Assembly (NCBI GenBank): GCA_035235625.1
Contig: CP141150.1
Span: forward strand, 434,001 to 498,000
Length of the DNA: 64,000 nucleotides
Direction of reading: 5' to 3'
Source: Saururus chinensis
Lineage: Eukaryota; Streptophyta; Magnoliopsida; Piperales; Saururaceae
This document shows positions 12,801 through 24,489 of this stretch, one piece after another (the stretch's first letter is position 1; each line of letters begins with the position of its first letter). Made by a program: the position numbers and the translations under genes. Below the pieces are notes generated by a model. That model worked only from the letters and a program-made list of their open reading frames with translations. It made no database searches and was not told the origin of the DNA.

Positions 12801-13173
12801 GAGATCGTTGTGTGACTTCCCTTCGTTTGTTTAATGCTTTATGTTAGAACCTCTGTGTAGGGTTCTTGTTTTGGATTTATGTCATATTCTACAGTTGTGA
12901 TGCTTATGACTTATTTTGAGCCGTGTGGGTTTTACTTAACTAAGTTTGTGGGTTTGAGATTGTTGTTTACTTTGTGATAAGCAACACCTTTTCCTTCCCT
13001 TTTGTTTACTCTTGCTCAAAGGATTGTGCGCACTCCGTGTTTCTGTTAATCGCCCGTGGTTAGGGTTAAGTCTTCCGCTAGATCATTTCTCAATTTTCAC
13101 TTTGTCGCCCCCGCGCGTTTGACCGGCCCTTGGACCGGGTTCGGCTCGAGTCGGGCATCACCGGGGCGTGACA
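9847..13173 (+). mobile_element. Long-LTR family copy 2 (solo LTR, 3327 bp, inverted)
   Basis: It starts TGTAAGGACCCTCATC and ends GGGGCGTGACA. Flanks are GTAGA on the left and GTAGT on the right, a 5-bp target duplication with one mismatch. It aligns throughout with copies 1 and 3 in reverse. A TATA box (TATAAAA) lies at 10272. Its minisatellite is at 12270-12545 and its CGATCG palindromes near 10950-11035. No gag or pol domain is present, so it is best explained as a solo LTR left by recombination between two long LTRs. Confidence 0.85.
12270..12545. repeat. Minisatellite in LTR copy 2, about five units
   Basis: Reverse-complement equivalents of the units at 25-310 (TTAGAGATACATCCATGC core). 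Unit spacing varies between about 50 and 65 bp through small indels. Confidence 0.85.
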
Positions 13174-15150
13174 GTAGTAAACCTCTCAATCTGATATGGA
13201 CATAAGATACATCATAATTACTAATACCAGATCATCAAACATACATTATAAAGGAATAAAAGAAGATTTACTCTATTTTCCTTGATTGTACGAAATTCAC
13301 ATATAGAGTGTATAAAAATGTAGGTTTTAGAGATAAATTCATAATAAATCACAAAAACATTCAAAATTATGAAATTTTTAATGAGCACTATAACATAATA
13401 ATTAGTCAATATAAAAATATTTACCCCAAAAATCAATCATATGGGCAGTATAAAAATAGTAGAAGTTATATGAAAATTATAGAAAATCCATCTACCTATG
13501 ACTACATCATGGTTAAATTTTCATTTTTTTTAGACATCTATAGAATGATTTATGGATTTTCTAATAATCCGAAAACATCATGCCAACTAAATATTTACAA
13601 AAATATAGAAAAATAAACAAAAAATTCACTTCATACTATAACTCAATCAGATCCTATTCTAACAATCATATATTTCTTAATAGTGCTAAATAATATTTAT
13701 AAAAATATAGATTCATATGTCAATTCCCTTACCTTTGATTGTCAATTTGGGATCGACCTCCGTGCATTCAGATCTTACGAAAAACAAAGAACTTTCTAAG
13801 CAATGATTCGTAGCACAGAAGAATTCAAAATGAGAAAGAGAGTTTTAAATCAATGTTGTTTGATTTGGAAGAGAGAGTGGAAAAAATAAAAATAAACTTG
13901 AAAATAGATAGAAAAAGAGAAATAGAGAAGGGGATGTGGAGAGAGAGAAAGAGGGGGAAGAGAGATGGCATGCACCACAAGGGAGAGGGAGGGACATGTG
14001 GGAGGGGAGAGGGTAGATATTTGCCCTGTTTAGGGAAATTTTACAAAAAAAATCTCCTCTAACCACTTGAGTTGTGATTGGTCAATCCAAGAGGTTAGTT
14101 TTTTAGTGAAGGATCAAGAGGTTAGGAGGCTGAGACACTTGGTCAAATAATTTTAAAAGAAGGCACATAGAATTACCTGTTGGCACCAAGAGTGAGGGAA
14201 AAGGTTACCCCCATATTCAAATGGTCATAACTTGGCCATCCGAGGTCCATTTTAGGTCTTATTGGGTGTGTTCACTTTGTCTTCGAGTCTAGTTTCTAAT
14301 CCAATAGGTTTTAGCTCAAAATCCTATGTCTAATAAGAGTTATAATATTTATAAGATACTAGGGCTAAAAACCCTAAAGTCGACGAGTCAGGTCTCCTAA
14401 TTGAACCAAAAAAATTTAAGACACGACTCATAAAAAGAACCAAACCGAACCAAATGAAATAAAATTTTAGTTCTTACATTATGGGCTAAACCCAACTTAT
14501 GAGAAAATAGGTTTTGAGAGCCGAAATCCACTTTCATTTGAATGAAAATCCTATGTGTGAGTTGGTTGAAGAGAAAATGAATAGTGGAACTTGATTGAGT
14601 ATATAAGGCCTAGGTTTTGGCTTTGGCTTACAAGACATGCCCTTGGGCCACCCCACTTTTGTGGGGAATATAAATGTTAAACCCATGCACCAATGTGGTT
14701 TAACCCACACGCATGCCAAAGTTTGACCTCCTCAATTCAGATTGCACGTGCGGCTAGGTTGGGTTAGGCCAACAATAAATATATTTTTGGGACTAATTCT
14801 TTTTATTTATTCTAACCAGATTTAGTCCAATTTTCTCTTAATTCTTTGTGTGATTAACAGGTGGACATGTCTGTTTGGACAAAATTTTCTTATCAACCGG
14901 GTTAAAACACCGAAAAATATTTGTTGACATTATCCTTTACTGGATTTTTACTGCGTCTCTGTGAGAGTAATTGTACAGTTATTGTTCATTGCATATGCAG
15001 TTTGGAGCGCTCCTACTGCATGTGGAAGATTAAATTATTCTGGGAGACAGACTTCCACATGAGGACATAATTATGTCTTTAGGACAAAGTATTCAATGCT
15101 CAATTTGATCTTAACTTTGTGAATTTTCTGTAAGCTTTTTTCGTCACAGG
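13174..15150. other. Intergenic, AT-rich, no gene seen
   Basis: No credible gene. The segment contains a GA-rich low-complexity tract (about 13860-14020) and phrases such as GGTCATAACTTGGCC (near 14222) of the kind common in old plant LTRs. It is probably decayed retrotransposon DNA, but I cannot set boundaries or a family. Confidence 0.5.
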
Positions 15151-15152
15151 TG

Positions 15153-15488
15153 CTAAGGTACAAGAATAATAGTACCCACACTTTTAAACCAGCTGATAGT
15201 ATAAGGTTTCGGATGTGCTCCCTTTGCCAACTGAAACTTTTCCACTCCGTTATTCAAAATCAGATTCTGAGTGCTGCCTATGTCGATAATTATGTTACAA
15301 ATTTGCTTATTTACAGTACCGGTTGTATGGACCTTACTGACATCACCATCAACTTGAACAGTTTGGATTTCTTCCTCACTAGATTTATCCTCAGCTTCAG
15401 GAATGTCATGGGTTATAGTAACCACATGAGTTGCGGGCATGTTCTTCTCCCAGAGACAAATATTAGATGTGTGCAATCTGAGATTCAA
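15153..15488 (-). pseudogene. Gypsy-type retropepsin fragment
   Basis: The minus-strand frame reads NKQICNIIIDIGSTQNLILNNGVEKFQL followed, after a short gap, by HPKPYTISWF. The arrangement matches the aspartic protease of plant Ty3/gypsy polyproteins, with DIGS at the usual DxGS active site and the PxPY-W block after it. No flanking gag, RT or LTR could be assigned, so this is an isolated relic. Confidence 0.6.
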
Positions 15489-16711
15489 TGATGTTGCCCT
15501 TCAACTTAAGGCTACATGGAACTTCATAGTAATTTGTAGTTGTTGTGTAGTTTCTATTCACCCTCTTTCAAAGTAAAGCTCCATCTTGGAAGCGAATTGA
15601 ATGGCTTCCAACAAAGTGCAAATCAGTGTGGTGGCAAGTCTATCTTGGATACATCATGATATTAGCTAGGAATACTGCTGAAACGTGGTTTGCTCGTAAT
15701 CAACTGGGAAGAATCAATCTTGTATAAGGACATGATTGTGTGGGGGGTGCTTAACCTTGTTTTAGTTTGAAAACTTGAATTTGGCTCCACTACACAACAA
15801 CCCCACTCTTTATGTTAACCAATTTTACCTTGGTATCATCATCAGGGACTTCGGAAAATGTGAATTTGGCGCCAGCAAACATCAACCCTACTTTTTAATT
15901 TACAGTTAATTTATTTCATCTTCATATCATCTGGTTGACTCATGCAATTAAAATAGCTATACGCTTCGCGTAGAATCCATCAAGACCCAAGAATAAAAGA
16001 AGTTGAATCCACAACGAGATAAAATCCTAGCAATAGCGAGGAAATGAGATGAACAACCCACGATGAATTCCAGTAATTCCTTCATATATTTCCTCCCCTC
16101 ATATGAAACTAAGAGGAAGTCCACCTTCAATTAGATGTTGCCCCAACGAAGTTAACTGATTTGGAAAGAGAGGTTAAATGATGAAATTGTTCTTAGTCAT
16201 AACTAAGACGAGCCTGTGCCTCAACGATCCCTGCCAGCCAGAACTCACTCTCTCTCTCTCGGTCCCCCCTTCCCCCCTCTTCCGGTGGTTAGACTGTAGA
16301 ACCTTGTACTTTAAAGTTGTCGTCTTTTGTCAGGATACATGTAGCATTTATACCTTCATAAAGTTAGGAGTAGATTCCCTTACACTGATGAGATAGCAAA
16401 CAATGCACAAGTTAAAAGTCTGTCAATTAATACTGTAAGGGATAGTAATTCCGTAAGCAATCACATATAGCCTAAAAAAATCACAATGGTCATGTTTTAG
16501 AGGCTAGTAGCCTTGAAAAAATCATTGTTTGAGAACACTCTGCTATGAATAGGCAGAGCACACAAGGTAAGTTTTCGCAGATCGAGCTCAAATTAAAACA
16601 AGTTATTATAGTCACATTTTATTTATCTCAAACTAAAAACTACGTACATGCAGCTAAGATGTTTACATACTTATTTGGCAAATAAACAAGGCAACTCCCA
16701 CCGGATCATGA
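15489..16711. other. Intergenic 3' flank of the DUF6817-type gene
   Basis: No gene seen. The last few hundred bases before 16712 are AT-rich and should hold the 3' untranslated region and polyadenylation signals of the minus-strand gene. Confidence 0.45.
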
Positions 16712-17998
16712 TTACCTAACAAGGCCAAGGTTGAGGATGCCCCATCCAGTTTTCGGCCATGATCGGTCCTGGGCTTTAGTGATCAGAACCCTGGTCCAGG
16801 CAACCCAACCGTCCCATGTCATCCGCTTGTCCCAGGGGCTCCCCCACTCCAAGATCAGCTTCAGCCCCTCCTCCGCCTCTCTCTTGGCCTCCTCGAACCT
16901 GCTCTTGGACATGTACACCTGAGCCAACACCACATGGGGCTCCCCGACATACGGGTTCTTCTCAATACTCCTCAACAGCAAGTCCTCCACCACTTCCAAC
17001 CCTTCACTGTTCTTTCCTCTCTTCTCCCCACAGACGGCTTCCCAGTACAAGTCTCTCGCAGCTATCTGCTCCCCTGCATCCAATACCTTGGTGCAGTTGT
17101 CAAAAACTGGGGGGATCACCAGCTCCATCCCTTCATCCCTGTCCTCGTCATGAGATTCTTCGCCGTTGGGGATGTGCCCGTTGGCCCTCTTCTTCTCTTG
17201 CATGAAGATCTCCTCCTCCCTTGCGATCAGATTGTACAGGGCGCCCATCCTGGAAATGGAGTTCAACCAGAGTCCGGGCTTTCCATCCCCGGGCCAGAGG
17301 GTGACGGCCGAATTATTGCCAGAGAATTCGAGCCGCCCGTTGTCGTTCTCGAACAGCTGGTCTTGGAAACCGAAGAGCTGGTCGCTGAAGTCGGCCATGG
17401 TCATGAGGAGGAAGATGGCCACTACCCGCCTGGAGACCCTCACGTCCTCCCCTGTTTTGATGTGTTTCACAGTGATCCCTTGCGCCGGCACCAGAGACTG
17501 GATTTTCCTCCTCCACTCCTCGTCGGGGGAGAAGAGGCCCTTCTCCCAGGCGTTTTTTAATGAGGCCTTGGAGGCTTGGAGGTGGCGGAGGAGCTCGGCC
17601 TCTGAGTAGTGGAAGAGGAGGTCGTCGTGGATGAGGGGCTGGCGGGGGACTATGCAGAAAAGGTGGATGAGGCGCTCGGCGTCCGGGCCGACGTGGCGGC
17701 GGACGACGTCGCGGCTGGTGGAGGGGTCGAAGATGGCGAGGTTGACGTAGGAGTTGGAGTAGGCGGAGTGGAAGAGGCCGCAGAGGGAGACAGCGCGCGG
17801 TGCGGCCCAGAGGGCGAGGATGCGGTAGATGTCGAGGAGGTGGTCGAGGAAGGTGCCGTGCTTGTGCCAGCACTCGCCGGCGCCGACGGAGCGGAGGACG
17901 GCCGCCAGGGCGGGGAGGTCTGGGTCGACGGAGTGGAGCTCCCCGCGGAGAAAGGGGCGGGCCAAGTCAAGGAGGGTCTGGAGCTGCTTGGAAGCCAT
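16712..17998 (-). CDS. DUF6817-type protein with C-terminal TPR-like repeats, single exon, 428 aa
   Basis: An intact, GC-rich single-exon frame in an otherwise transposon-filled region. I chose MASKQLQ at 17998 over an in-frame ATG 15 codons upstream because its context (ACCATGG) is stronger and the upstream residues look untranslated. Residues about 1-135 resemble the HD-like DUF6817 fold: H45-x-H47-G-T, H53-L-L-D-x-Y, G74-L-F-H77-S-A-Y. Residues about 190-270 hold a conserved block (VSRRVVAIFLLMTMADFSDQ). Residues about 335-405 form a TPR-like pair (NPYVGEPHVVLAQVYMSKSRFEEAKREAEEGL). There is no signal peptide, so a cytosolic or organelle-independent protein is likely. The family is widespread in plants but has no assigned biochemical role that I know of. 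The upstream side meets a transposon about 230 bp away. Confidence 0.88.
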   Translation of the reverse strand: MASKQLQTLLDLARPFLRGELHSVDPDLPALAAVLRSVGAGECWHKHGTFLDHLLDIYRILALWAAPRAVSLCGLFHSAYSNSYVNLAIFDPSTSRDVVRRHVGPDAERLIHLFCIVPRQPLIHDDLLFHYSEAELLRHLQASKASLKNAWEKGLFSPDEEWRRKIQSLVPAQGITVKHIKTGEDVRVSRRVVAIFLLMTMADFSDQLFGFQDQLFENDNGRLEFSGNNSAVTLWPGDGKPGLWLNSISRMGALYNLIAREEEIFMQEKKRANGHIPNGEESHDEDRDEGMELVIPPVFDNCTKVLDAGEQIAARDLYWEAVCGEKRGKNSEGLEVVEDLLLRSIEKNPYVGEPHVVLAQVYMSKSRFEEAKREAEEGLKLILEWGSPWDKRMTWDGWVAWTRVLITKAQDRSWPKTGWGILNLGLVR

Positions 17999-18225
17999 GG
18001 TAGATAACAAGAAACGATGGGGTGGGATGAGGGTGATCGTCACTGAAACGATCCAAGATAAAGTCGTAACAGCAATGTGGCGGAGGGGAGGCTGAATCAG
18101 GAGAGATAAGAGAGAGAGAGAGAGCGGGGAAAGGGGGAAGTTAGGTATTTCGATAGAAAATTGTTGTCTGACTAGATTTGCATTATCATTTTCATAAGTT
18201 TCAATCTAATGGATACACCTTTTTA
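17999..18225 (-). promoter_or_regulatory. 5' flank of the DUF6817-type gene with GA/CT tract
   Basis: Contains an (AG)n run near 18107-18123, which on the gene's sense strand is a CT-rich tract of the kind found in plant 5' untranslated regions. No clear TATA box was seen. The DNA-transposon repeats begin at about 18230, so the undisturbed proximal promoter is very short. Confidence 0.4.
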
Positions 18226-18539
18226 CACCGAAAAGGTGTTTGTAATAGTGGTGTGATGTGTATTTTTTAATTTTTTTAATAAATTATTATATTTTAAAAA
18301 TAAAAATAATAAATATTATTAGTGATATATAAGAATATATATGGCTAATAAAGTAGGTATTAGTTATTTTTATTTTTAAAATTATTTTTTTAAAAAAATT
18401 TAAAAAGTTAAAATAGAAGAGAGAGTGTATAGAGAGATAGGAGAGAGAGATTAATTATGTTTTTAATTTTTAATATTTTTTTTATAAATTATTATATTTT
18501 AAAAATAAAATAAAATAAATATTATGAGCAATGCATAAG

Positions 18540-18690
18540 AATATACGTCGCTAATAGAGTAGGTATTAGTGATGCATATCGTTATGCGTTGCTAATACCT
18601 AGTCTATTAGTGACGCATATTCTTATGGGTCGTTAATAATATTTATTTTTTATTTTAAAAATTAATTTTAAAAAATAAAAAATTATAAAA
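18540..18690. repeat. Subterminal-type palindromes (GCGACGCAT family), left part
   Basis: Units such as ATTAGTGATGCATATCG facing TATGCGTTGCTAATACC form stems of about 15 bp with small loops. Confidence 0.6.
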
Positions 18691-18970
18691 ATTGAAATAG
18701 AAGAGATAGTTGTAGAGAGAGAGAGGAGAGGAGAGGGAAAGAGAAGAGAGGAGAGGAGAGGGAGAGAGGGAGAGAGAGAGGAGAGGAGAGGGAGAGAGAG
18801 GAGAGGAGAGAGAGGAGAGGAGAGGGAGAGAGAGGAGAGAGAGAGGGAGAGGAAGAGGGAGAGGGAGAGGGAGAGGGGAGAGAGAGGGAGAGGGTGGAGA
18901 GTGGAGAGTGGAGAGAGGAGAGAGGAGAGAGATAGAGGAGAGTAGAGAGGGGAGAGAGAGAGGGGATATT
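18690..18970. repeat. GA-rich low-complexity block
   Basis: Almost pure purine (GAGAGG/GGGAGA variants). A long open frame on the complement encodes only Ser/Leu/Pro repeats and is not a gene. Confidence 0.8.
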
Positions 18971-18984
18971 ATTTTTATTTTATT

Positions 18985-19290
18985 TTTAAGTATTAGCGAC
19001 GCATATACACATGCGTCACTAATAACTTTAGTTAGCAACGCATACGTGTATGCGTCACTAATAATATAGTGTAGTAGCAATGCATAGGGTTATACGTCGC
19101 TAATAATATACTGTTGTAGTGACGTGTAGAGTTATACATTGCTAATAATATAGCATAGTAGCGATGCATAAAGTTATATGTCGCTAATAATATAGTGTAG
19201 TAGCAACGCATAGAGTTATACGTCGCTACTACACTATATTATTAGCGACACATACACGTATCCATTGCTAATAACATTTTTTTAATTTTA
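18985..19290. repeat. Array of GCGACGCAT palindromes, left part
   Basis: About six units of roughly 55-60 bp, each with AGTAGCAACGCATA...TATACGTCGCTAATAATAT. Facing copies can pair, for example AATATAGTGTAGTAGC near 19190 with GCTACTACACTATATT near 19223. Confidence 0.75.
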
Positions 19291-19354
19291 AAAAAATAAA
19301 ATTAAAATAGATAATGAGAGAGAGTGAGGAGAGGGGATAGAGAGAGGGGGGAGA

Positions 19355-19648
19355 TGTTGTGCACGTTCATCTGACTCTTCTTTTCTCTTTATTTCAGCAC
19401 ACTAGACTATTTTCATTTGTATTCGATTAGTATTTTCATGTGTATTTGATTATTAAACTGTGTTAGGAGCTCTAGTGGTCCACATGGTAGCCAAGCCCAC
19501 TAGCGGCACATTTCCCAAGTTAGGAGGGCGCAACTCCCTATAAGAGGGTTGTCCCCTCCCTTGGTCTGGTTTATGTAATTTGACTATTCAGATCTCTCTC
19601 CTCCCTGCGTGAATCTCCAAGGTACCGATCATGCCTACATCGGGCACA
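19355..19648 (+). repeat. 5' LTR of the gypsy element, 294 bp
   Basis: Starts TGTTGTGCACGTTCATC and ends CATCGGGCACA. A TATA-like CCCTATAAGAGGG is near 19540. The 3' LTR shares the start, the TTTATTTCAGCACACTAGAC segment and the end, but lacks about 90 bp in the middle. A degenerate initiator tRNA-Met primer site (TAGTATTGGAGC) follows at 19653-19664. Confidence 0.85.
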
Positions 19649-19664
19649 TCATTAGTATTGGAGC

Positions 19665-20760
19665 TTTTACGATCCCCGGCTATGGCACGAAGCAAGCAAG
19701 CTGCCGCAACCCTGGAAGTTACCCCAGAGAAGGAGGCGCTCACCTTAGCAAAGAGTCCAAATACTATTCCAAAAATTGCCAATGAACCTACTTTGGCACA
19801 GATCATGGCTGAACTGAAATCCTTGAGCATGGGCGTGGCCAAGGTGGATGCACTAAGCTTGGCAGTTGCGCAGCTTCAGGCAGAGCGCACAACGCCTCTC
19901 CTACCCAGGCTGTCACCTGCTTTCATGGAAAAGGGGAGTCCGTCCTAGGCCCCCGAACTGCACGCCCCCTGACCCTCTGACACCGGCAAATAGAGATCCA
20001 AGGGTTTTCCAGGGTCTAGTGCAGTTTGGCATAGTCGACCCGGTATTGGATGGGAGGCACTAGACCTGGGATATGTAAGGCACACCAGGTATTCAGGAAA
20101 ATGCCCCAATGATGCCGCCTCCTAGAAACCTGTTCCAGGACATGGAGGATGAATGGGACGAGTACCCGGGGCATTGCGGAGGACCACGAGGAGGGGTAGA
20201 ATCTCGATTGGCCCACCTATAGTTCTCACGCTACAATGGGGACGATGACTTTGTGGAATGGTTGTACAAGGCGGAAAAGTTTTTCACCTACTAGGGGACG
20301 CACTCCAAGGCAGAACGACTGTGCATAGCAGCCTTCCACCTCGATGGGGACGCTTCCGTATGATTCCAAAGTTTCAAAAAGGAGGTGCACTACCCCACCT
20401 GGGCCGCCTTCTCAGACGAGCTATGCATTTAGTTCGGGCTTAATGAGTTTTAGGATTTCAATGAGATGCTCTACACCCTACACCAAACCACCACTGTTGG
20501 TGCCTATTACACGGAGTTCATGAAGGTGGCCAACCGCCTCCCTAACTGGCCGGTGACAGCCTTGGTGGGCATGTTTAAGCGAGGCCTCAAGCTAGAGATT
20601 TATGAGGAGATGCTCCACTTTCCCTGTGCCAACTTGAGGGACGTTGTGCTCCATGCTTGCATCAAGGAGGAGAAGCTAGCTAGGCAACTTAGAGGGGGTG
20701 CCTTGGGCCTTTGCCTCGGCCTGCTTCCAGTGCTAGTCCCCTTGCCACGCCAACCAGCAG
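19665..20760 (+). pseudogene. Gypsy gag remnant
   Basis: Early coding-like sequence includes MAELKSLSMGVAKVDALSLAVAQLQ (coiled-coil-like). The retrotransposon gag domain lies at about 20210-20700, with FVEWLYKAEKFF, AERLCIAAFHLDGDAS, TTTVGAYYTEFMKVANRLP and MFKRGLKLEIYEEM. In-frame stops interrupt it (for example the stop within EKFFTY*GTH). Confidence 0.8.
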
Positions 20761-21400
20761 CCTAGGAGCCGGATGCTCTGGCCAGCAGCCTGCTCAAGCA
20801 AGCCAGATTGTTCGTCACCTCACTCCTGCCCAGATGGAGGAATGCCGGTCTAAGGGGCTATGTTTTTGCTGCAATGAGAAGTTCGTTCCTAGGCACCGTT
20901 GTTCGGTCAAGGGCAACCTTCTCGTGGAGGAGGTGGATGATGAAGGAGAGGAGGCAAGCGGGGCTGACTTGATTCCCCCTGATGATGTGCTGCCTAAAAT
21001 TTCTGTCCATGCTTTCTCGGGGGCATTCACTCCACACACGATACAAGTCCAAGGCTACCTTAAGCAACAACAAGTGGCTATTCTGATCGACAACGGGTCT
21101 ACCCATAACTTCATTAATGACAAAGTAGCCCATCAGCTAGGCTGTTTTGTCTCAAATTCGAAGTTGTTTGACGTATTGATTGGTGATGGAAAACACCTCA
21201 AGAGCACCGGGGTGTGTGCTTAGGTTACACTTTCTGTTCAAGGCCATACATTTGTCACCAACCTCTTCTTGCTGCCTATGAAGGGAGCAGATGTGGTGCT
21301 AGGAGTGCAGTGACTTCAGGAGCTTGAGGATGCGATCTAGAACTTCAGAGACATGGTGATGGACTTTGAGCTTGAGGGGTAGCGGGTTTGGATTGAAGGC
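20711..21400 (+). pseudogene. Gypsy zinc knuckle and protease remnant
   Basis: A zinc-knuckle-like CFCCNEKFVPRHRC (about 20866-20907) is followed by an acidic linker and the protease. The active site is IDNGSTHNFI (DNGST at 21089-21103) and the flap/second region is DVLIGDG. Downstream the frame continues GADVVLGVQ*LQ with stops in place of W, typical of decay by C-to-T change. Confidence 0.85.
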
Positions 21401-22062
21401 TCCAGGCCGGGCACCTCCTCTTTGCCCAGTCTTCGAGCTCTTTCTTTCAATTCGCCCCCCAAGGGCTCCTCTTGCAGTAGTGCGCCACTATTGAGATGAC
21501 TTAGGATGAGATGCCTCCAGATTTCCAGGAGTTGTTAGCAGCCCATCAGGATTTGTTTGCAGAGCCATAGGGTCTCCCTTCCGTCCAGCCTCACGACCAC
21601 CAGATTCTCATCATCCCTGGAGTGGCCCCGGCCAATGTCCGCCCTTACCGTTACCCTCATATACAGAAATCAGAGATTGAGCATCTCATGGCTGATATGC
21701 TCCAGTCCGGGATCATTTGCCCTAGCACGAGTTCCTACTCATCTCGGTGTTGCTGGTTCGGAAGAAAGAAGGTACATGGTAGTTCTGTGTCGACTACCAT
21801 GCCTTGAATGCAATCACTGTCAAAGACAAATATCTCATACCGGTGATTGAGGAGTTGTTGGATGAGCTGACAGGTGCCACGGTCTTCAGTAAACTCGACC
21901 TTTTGCTCGGGTTACCATCATATTCGGGTACAACCAACCGATGTGCATAAGACCGCCTTCCGGACTCATGACATCCATTTTGAGTTCCTCATCATGCCAT
22001 TTGGGCCAACCAATATCCCCTCCACATTCCAATGCCTCGTGAACGATCTTTTCAGGCCGTTC
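21401..22062 (+). pseudogene. Gypsy reverse transcriptase, 5' part
   Basis: I read HQILIIPGVAPANVRPYRYPHIQKSEIEHL, then after frameshifts [27 protein letters not shown] and [18 protein letters not shown]. These are fingers and palm motifs of Ty3/gypsy RT. The catalytic-loop half is displaced to the right of the solo LTR at 26679. Confidence 0.88.
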
Positions 22063-22717
22063 TGTAACGCCCGAGATTTTTCACACATTTTTCTTAAAAT
22101 TTAGAAATTTTTTTTGCAATATAACGTTTGTAAATCAGAGGAAAAATGACAAAACCAAAACCTGATAAAACAGTTTATAATTTAAAACAGTAAACATCCA
22201 TTTTCCATCTAAATATTTTCATCATACAGTCAAACATCATATGGCCAAAGCAAATATCATCAGGCGCTACTCGAAAACACACGTACAACTAAATTGCTAT
22301 GATCATAGACTTTAAATACAAATCCCTCTCAGGCATCCCTGAGTGCAAGTCCTATAACAATCCACAGACTAATCCAAATGAAAGTCCAGAATAAACATCT
22401 TAACATCTCATCTCACCCAATACATCGGATCGTGGCACAAATAAACTCACAATGAGTCAAGCATATACCTGAGTCAACGGGAATCAATCCACCATTGAAA
22501 TGAACATCCATCTCCAGGAGCTCTCCGCACAACCTGCAAAACCTCCTGTACAACGGGGCTAAAAAGTACGATAATGAGTATTTTTATACTCAGTAGGAAA
22601 ATACCTAATAGGGGAATCCAAAACAGTGAACTCACAAGTTCATAAATACATGCATTCAAGCAATGCAAAGATGAACAATAGGCATATCATAATCATGCTC
22701 ATACGCATACAATTATA

Positions 22718-22845
22718 CCAAATGCACCATCGTGCCAAAGTCATATCAAAGGCACCATCATGCCAAAATCATACCAAATGCACTATCGTGCCAACATGAT
22801 GCCAAAGGCACCATCGTGCCAAAATCATACCACAAGCACCATCAA
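22718..22845. repeat. 28-bp tandem repeat, about 4.5 units
   Basis: Units read CCAAAGGCACCATCGTGCC followed by AAAATCATA with few substitutions. Confidence 0.85.
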
Positions 22846-22879
22846 ATTAAACTTACACAAACGCCCTTATCTAGGGTCA

Positions 22880-23115
22880 TACAAACTTACTCGTACCACT
22901 GTATGCTTACTCATACAACTTACACATACTTGTACGACCTTACTCGTACAACTTACACAAAATCACACTTACTATCTTACTCAGAAACATACTCTCACAA
23001 ACGTACTCATACACATCTCTTACAGTCGTGCTCATACACATACGCTTATAGTCGTGATCATACTCATAATCTTACAGTCGTGCTCATACTCATACTCATA
23101 CTCATACACATACTA
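22880..23115. repeat. Degenerate ACTCATAC/ACTCGTAC repeats
   Basis: Short 6-9 bp units (CTCATACA, CTCGTACA, AGTCGTGCTCATA) repeated many times. Confidence 0.75.
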
Positions 23116-23339
23116 TCGACCATTGAAGCTCATTACAACTAACAAGCTCCAATGTCGAATGGAAAAGAATGCCACTGGGGCAACACCTTAACCTCCGGGG
23201 AGTGACTAGACCCTATGGACTTTTCCAAAGGTAAGGCACACCAATGCTCATGGAGCATTGGATCAAACAGGTAAGAGTAGATCCATGATAATACTTACCT
23301 GAGCGCGCAAACATAAACACCCACACATAAGGGGTCATA

Positions 23340-23415
23340 CAGTTGCCCACCATAATGGGTCTTATAGTGTCAGAGAATTGCCCACCATAATGGGTCTTAT
23401 AGTGTCAGTGTCACT
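23340..23415. repeat. About 36-41 bp direct repeat, two units
   Basis: GCCCACCATAATGGGTCTTA occurs twice in succession, followed by TAGTGTCAG each time. Confidence 0.8.
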
Positions 23416-23486
23416 CTTGGGCAGAAAACATACAATGCCACTTGGGCAAAAACATACAGTGCCACTCTTGGGCGGAATCATACAAC

Positions 23487-23730
23487 GCTCTCAACAGAGC
23501 ATCAAACGTCCGGGCTTACATAGCACACAAACCAAATCAGAAACATACATCGCTCTCAGCAGAGCATCAGACGTCTGGACTTCATACAGCATGCAGACAA
23601 AGTCAGAAACGTACATCGCTCTCAACAGAGCATCAAACGTCTGGGCTTATATAGCACGCAGACCAAATCAGAAACATACGTCGCTCTCAGTAGAGCATCA
23701 AACGTCTGGTGCTCTATACAACACACAGAC
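23487..23730. repeat. About 65-bp tandem repeat, four units
   Basis: Units start CGCTCTCAACAGAGCATC at about 23487, 23551, 23617 and 23682, and include AAATCAGAAACATACAT. Confidence 0.85.
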
Positions 23731-24489
23731 AACATCCCGTAGGATAAACACCATGGCAAGACATGAGAAAAGCTTAGCCGACTCTATCGGCTAGCCCAAA
23801 CACGGAACTTAATCCGTCGAACCCTCAGGTCTCAAACTCACAACGCTATCATTAGTTGTGCTTATAATTCAAGTTTGAATTAAGTAAATTATGCGGTACA
23901 ATTATGCCACACAAACTCACAGTCCTCAACTGAACAAACCAAAGCTGAGCCCGATCAAAACCCTAGTCCATCAAGGTAGCAGACTTCACTTACCCGTCCA
24001 CATCATTGACAAAACTCATCATACATCAAACCCTTACAGTCTTACATACTTCGCCATCCATCTTATGGCCAAATCATCTTACACTGACATCCTCAAATGA
24101 AGCTCCTCAGAGCCAACCTAGTTGTCACCCTCTTACTTATATCTCACTTATTATGCTTGCTTTTCACTTCATAATCTGTACGTTATGCTTGTACAATTAT
24201 GAACACTCTTACTGTCTGACAATTGCCCAACATACAATCCAACCCAAACCGATCCATTCTAATCCTTGCCTGTCATACTCTTATCCTCTGTCATCCGTCA
24301 TACTCTTACACATCCATATCCAAATCCAAACAAAACCTCTATCACCTCTTACTGTCCATCGCCCATACCTCTGCCCACATACACTTGCAGATATCCATAT
24401 CATAGGCAAATAGTCATCACACATACGTATGCCTATCACACATATGTATAACATACACATACGGTCATACATACGTAACTTACAAACAT

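Noticed and set aside
16934-17873. Long frames antisense or out of frame to the DUF6817-type gene
   Set aside because: Shadow frames from the GC-rich coding sequence on the other strand or frame.
18655-19080. 141-codon open frame on the minus strand
   Set aside because: Encodes Ser-Leu-Pro repeats from GA-rich low-complexity DNA; not a protein-coding gene.
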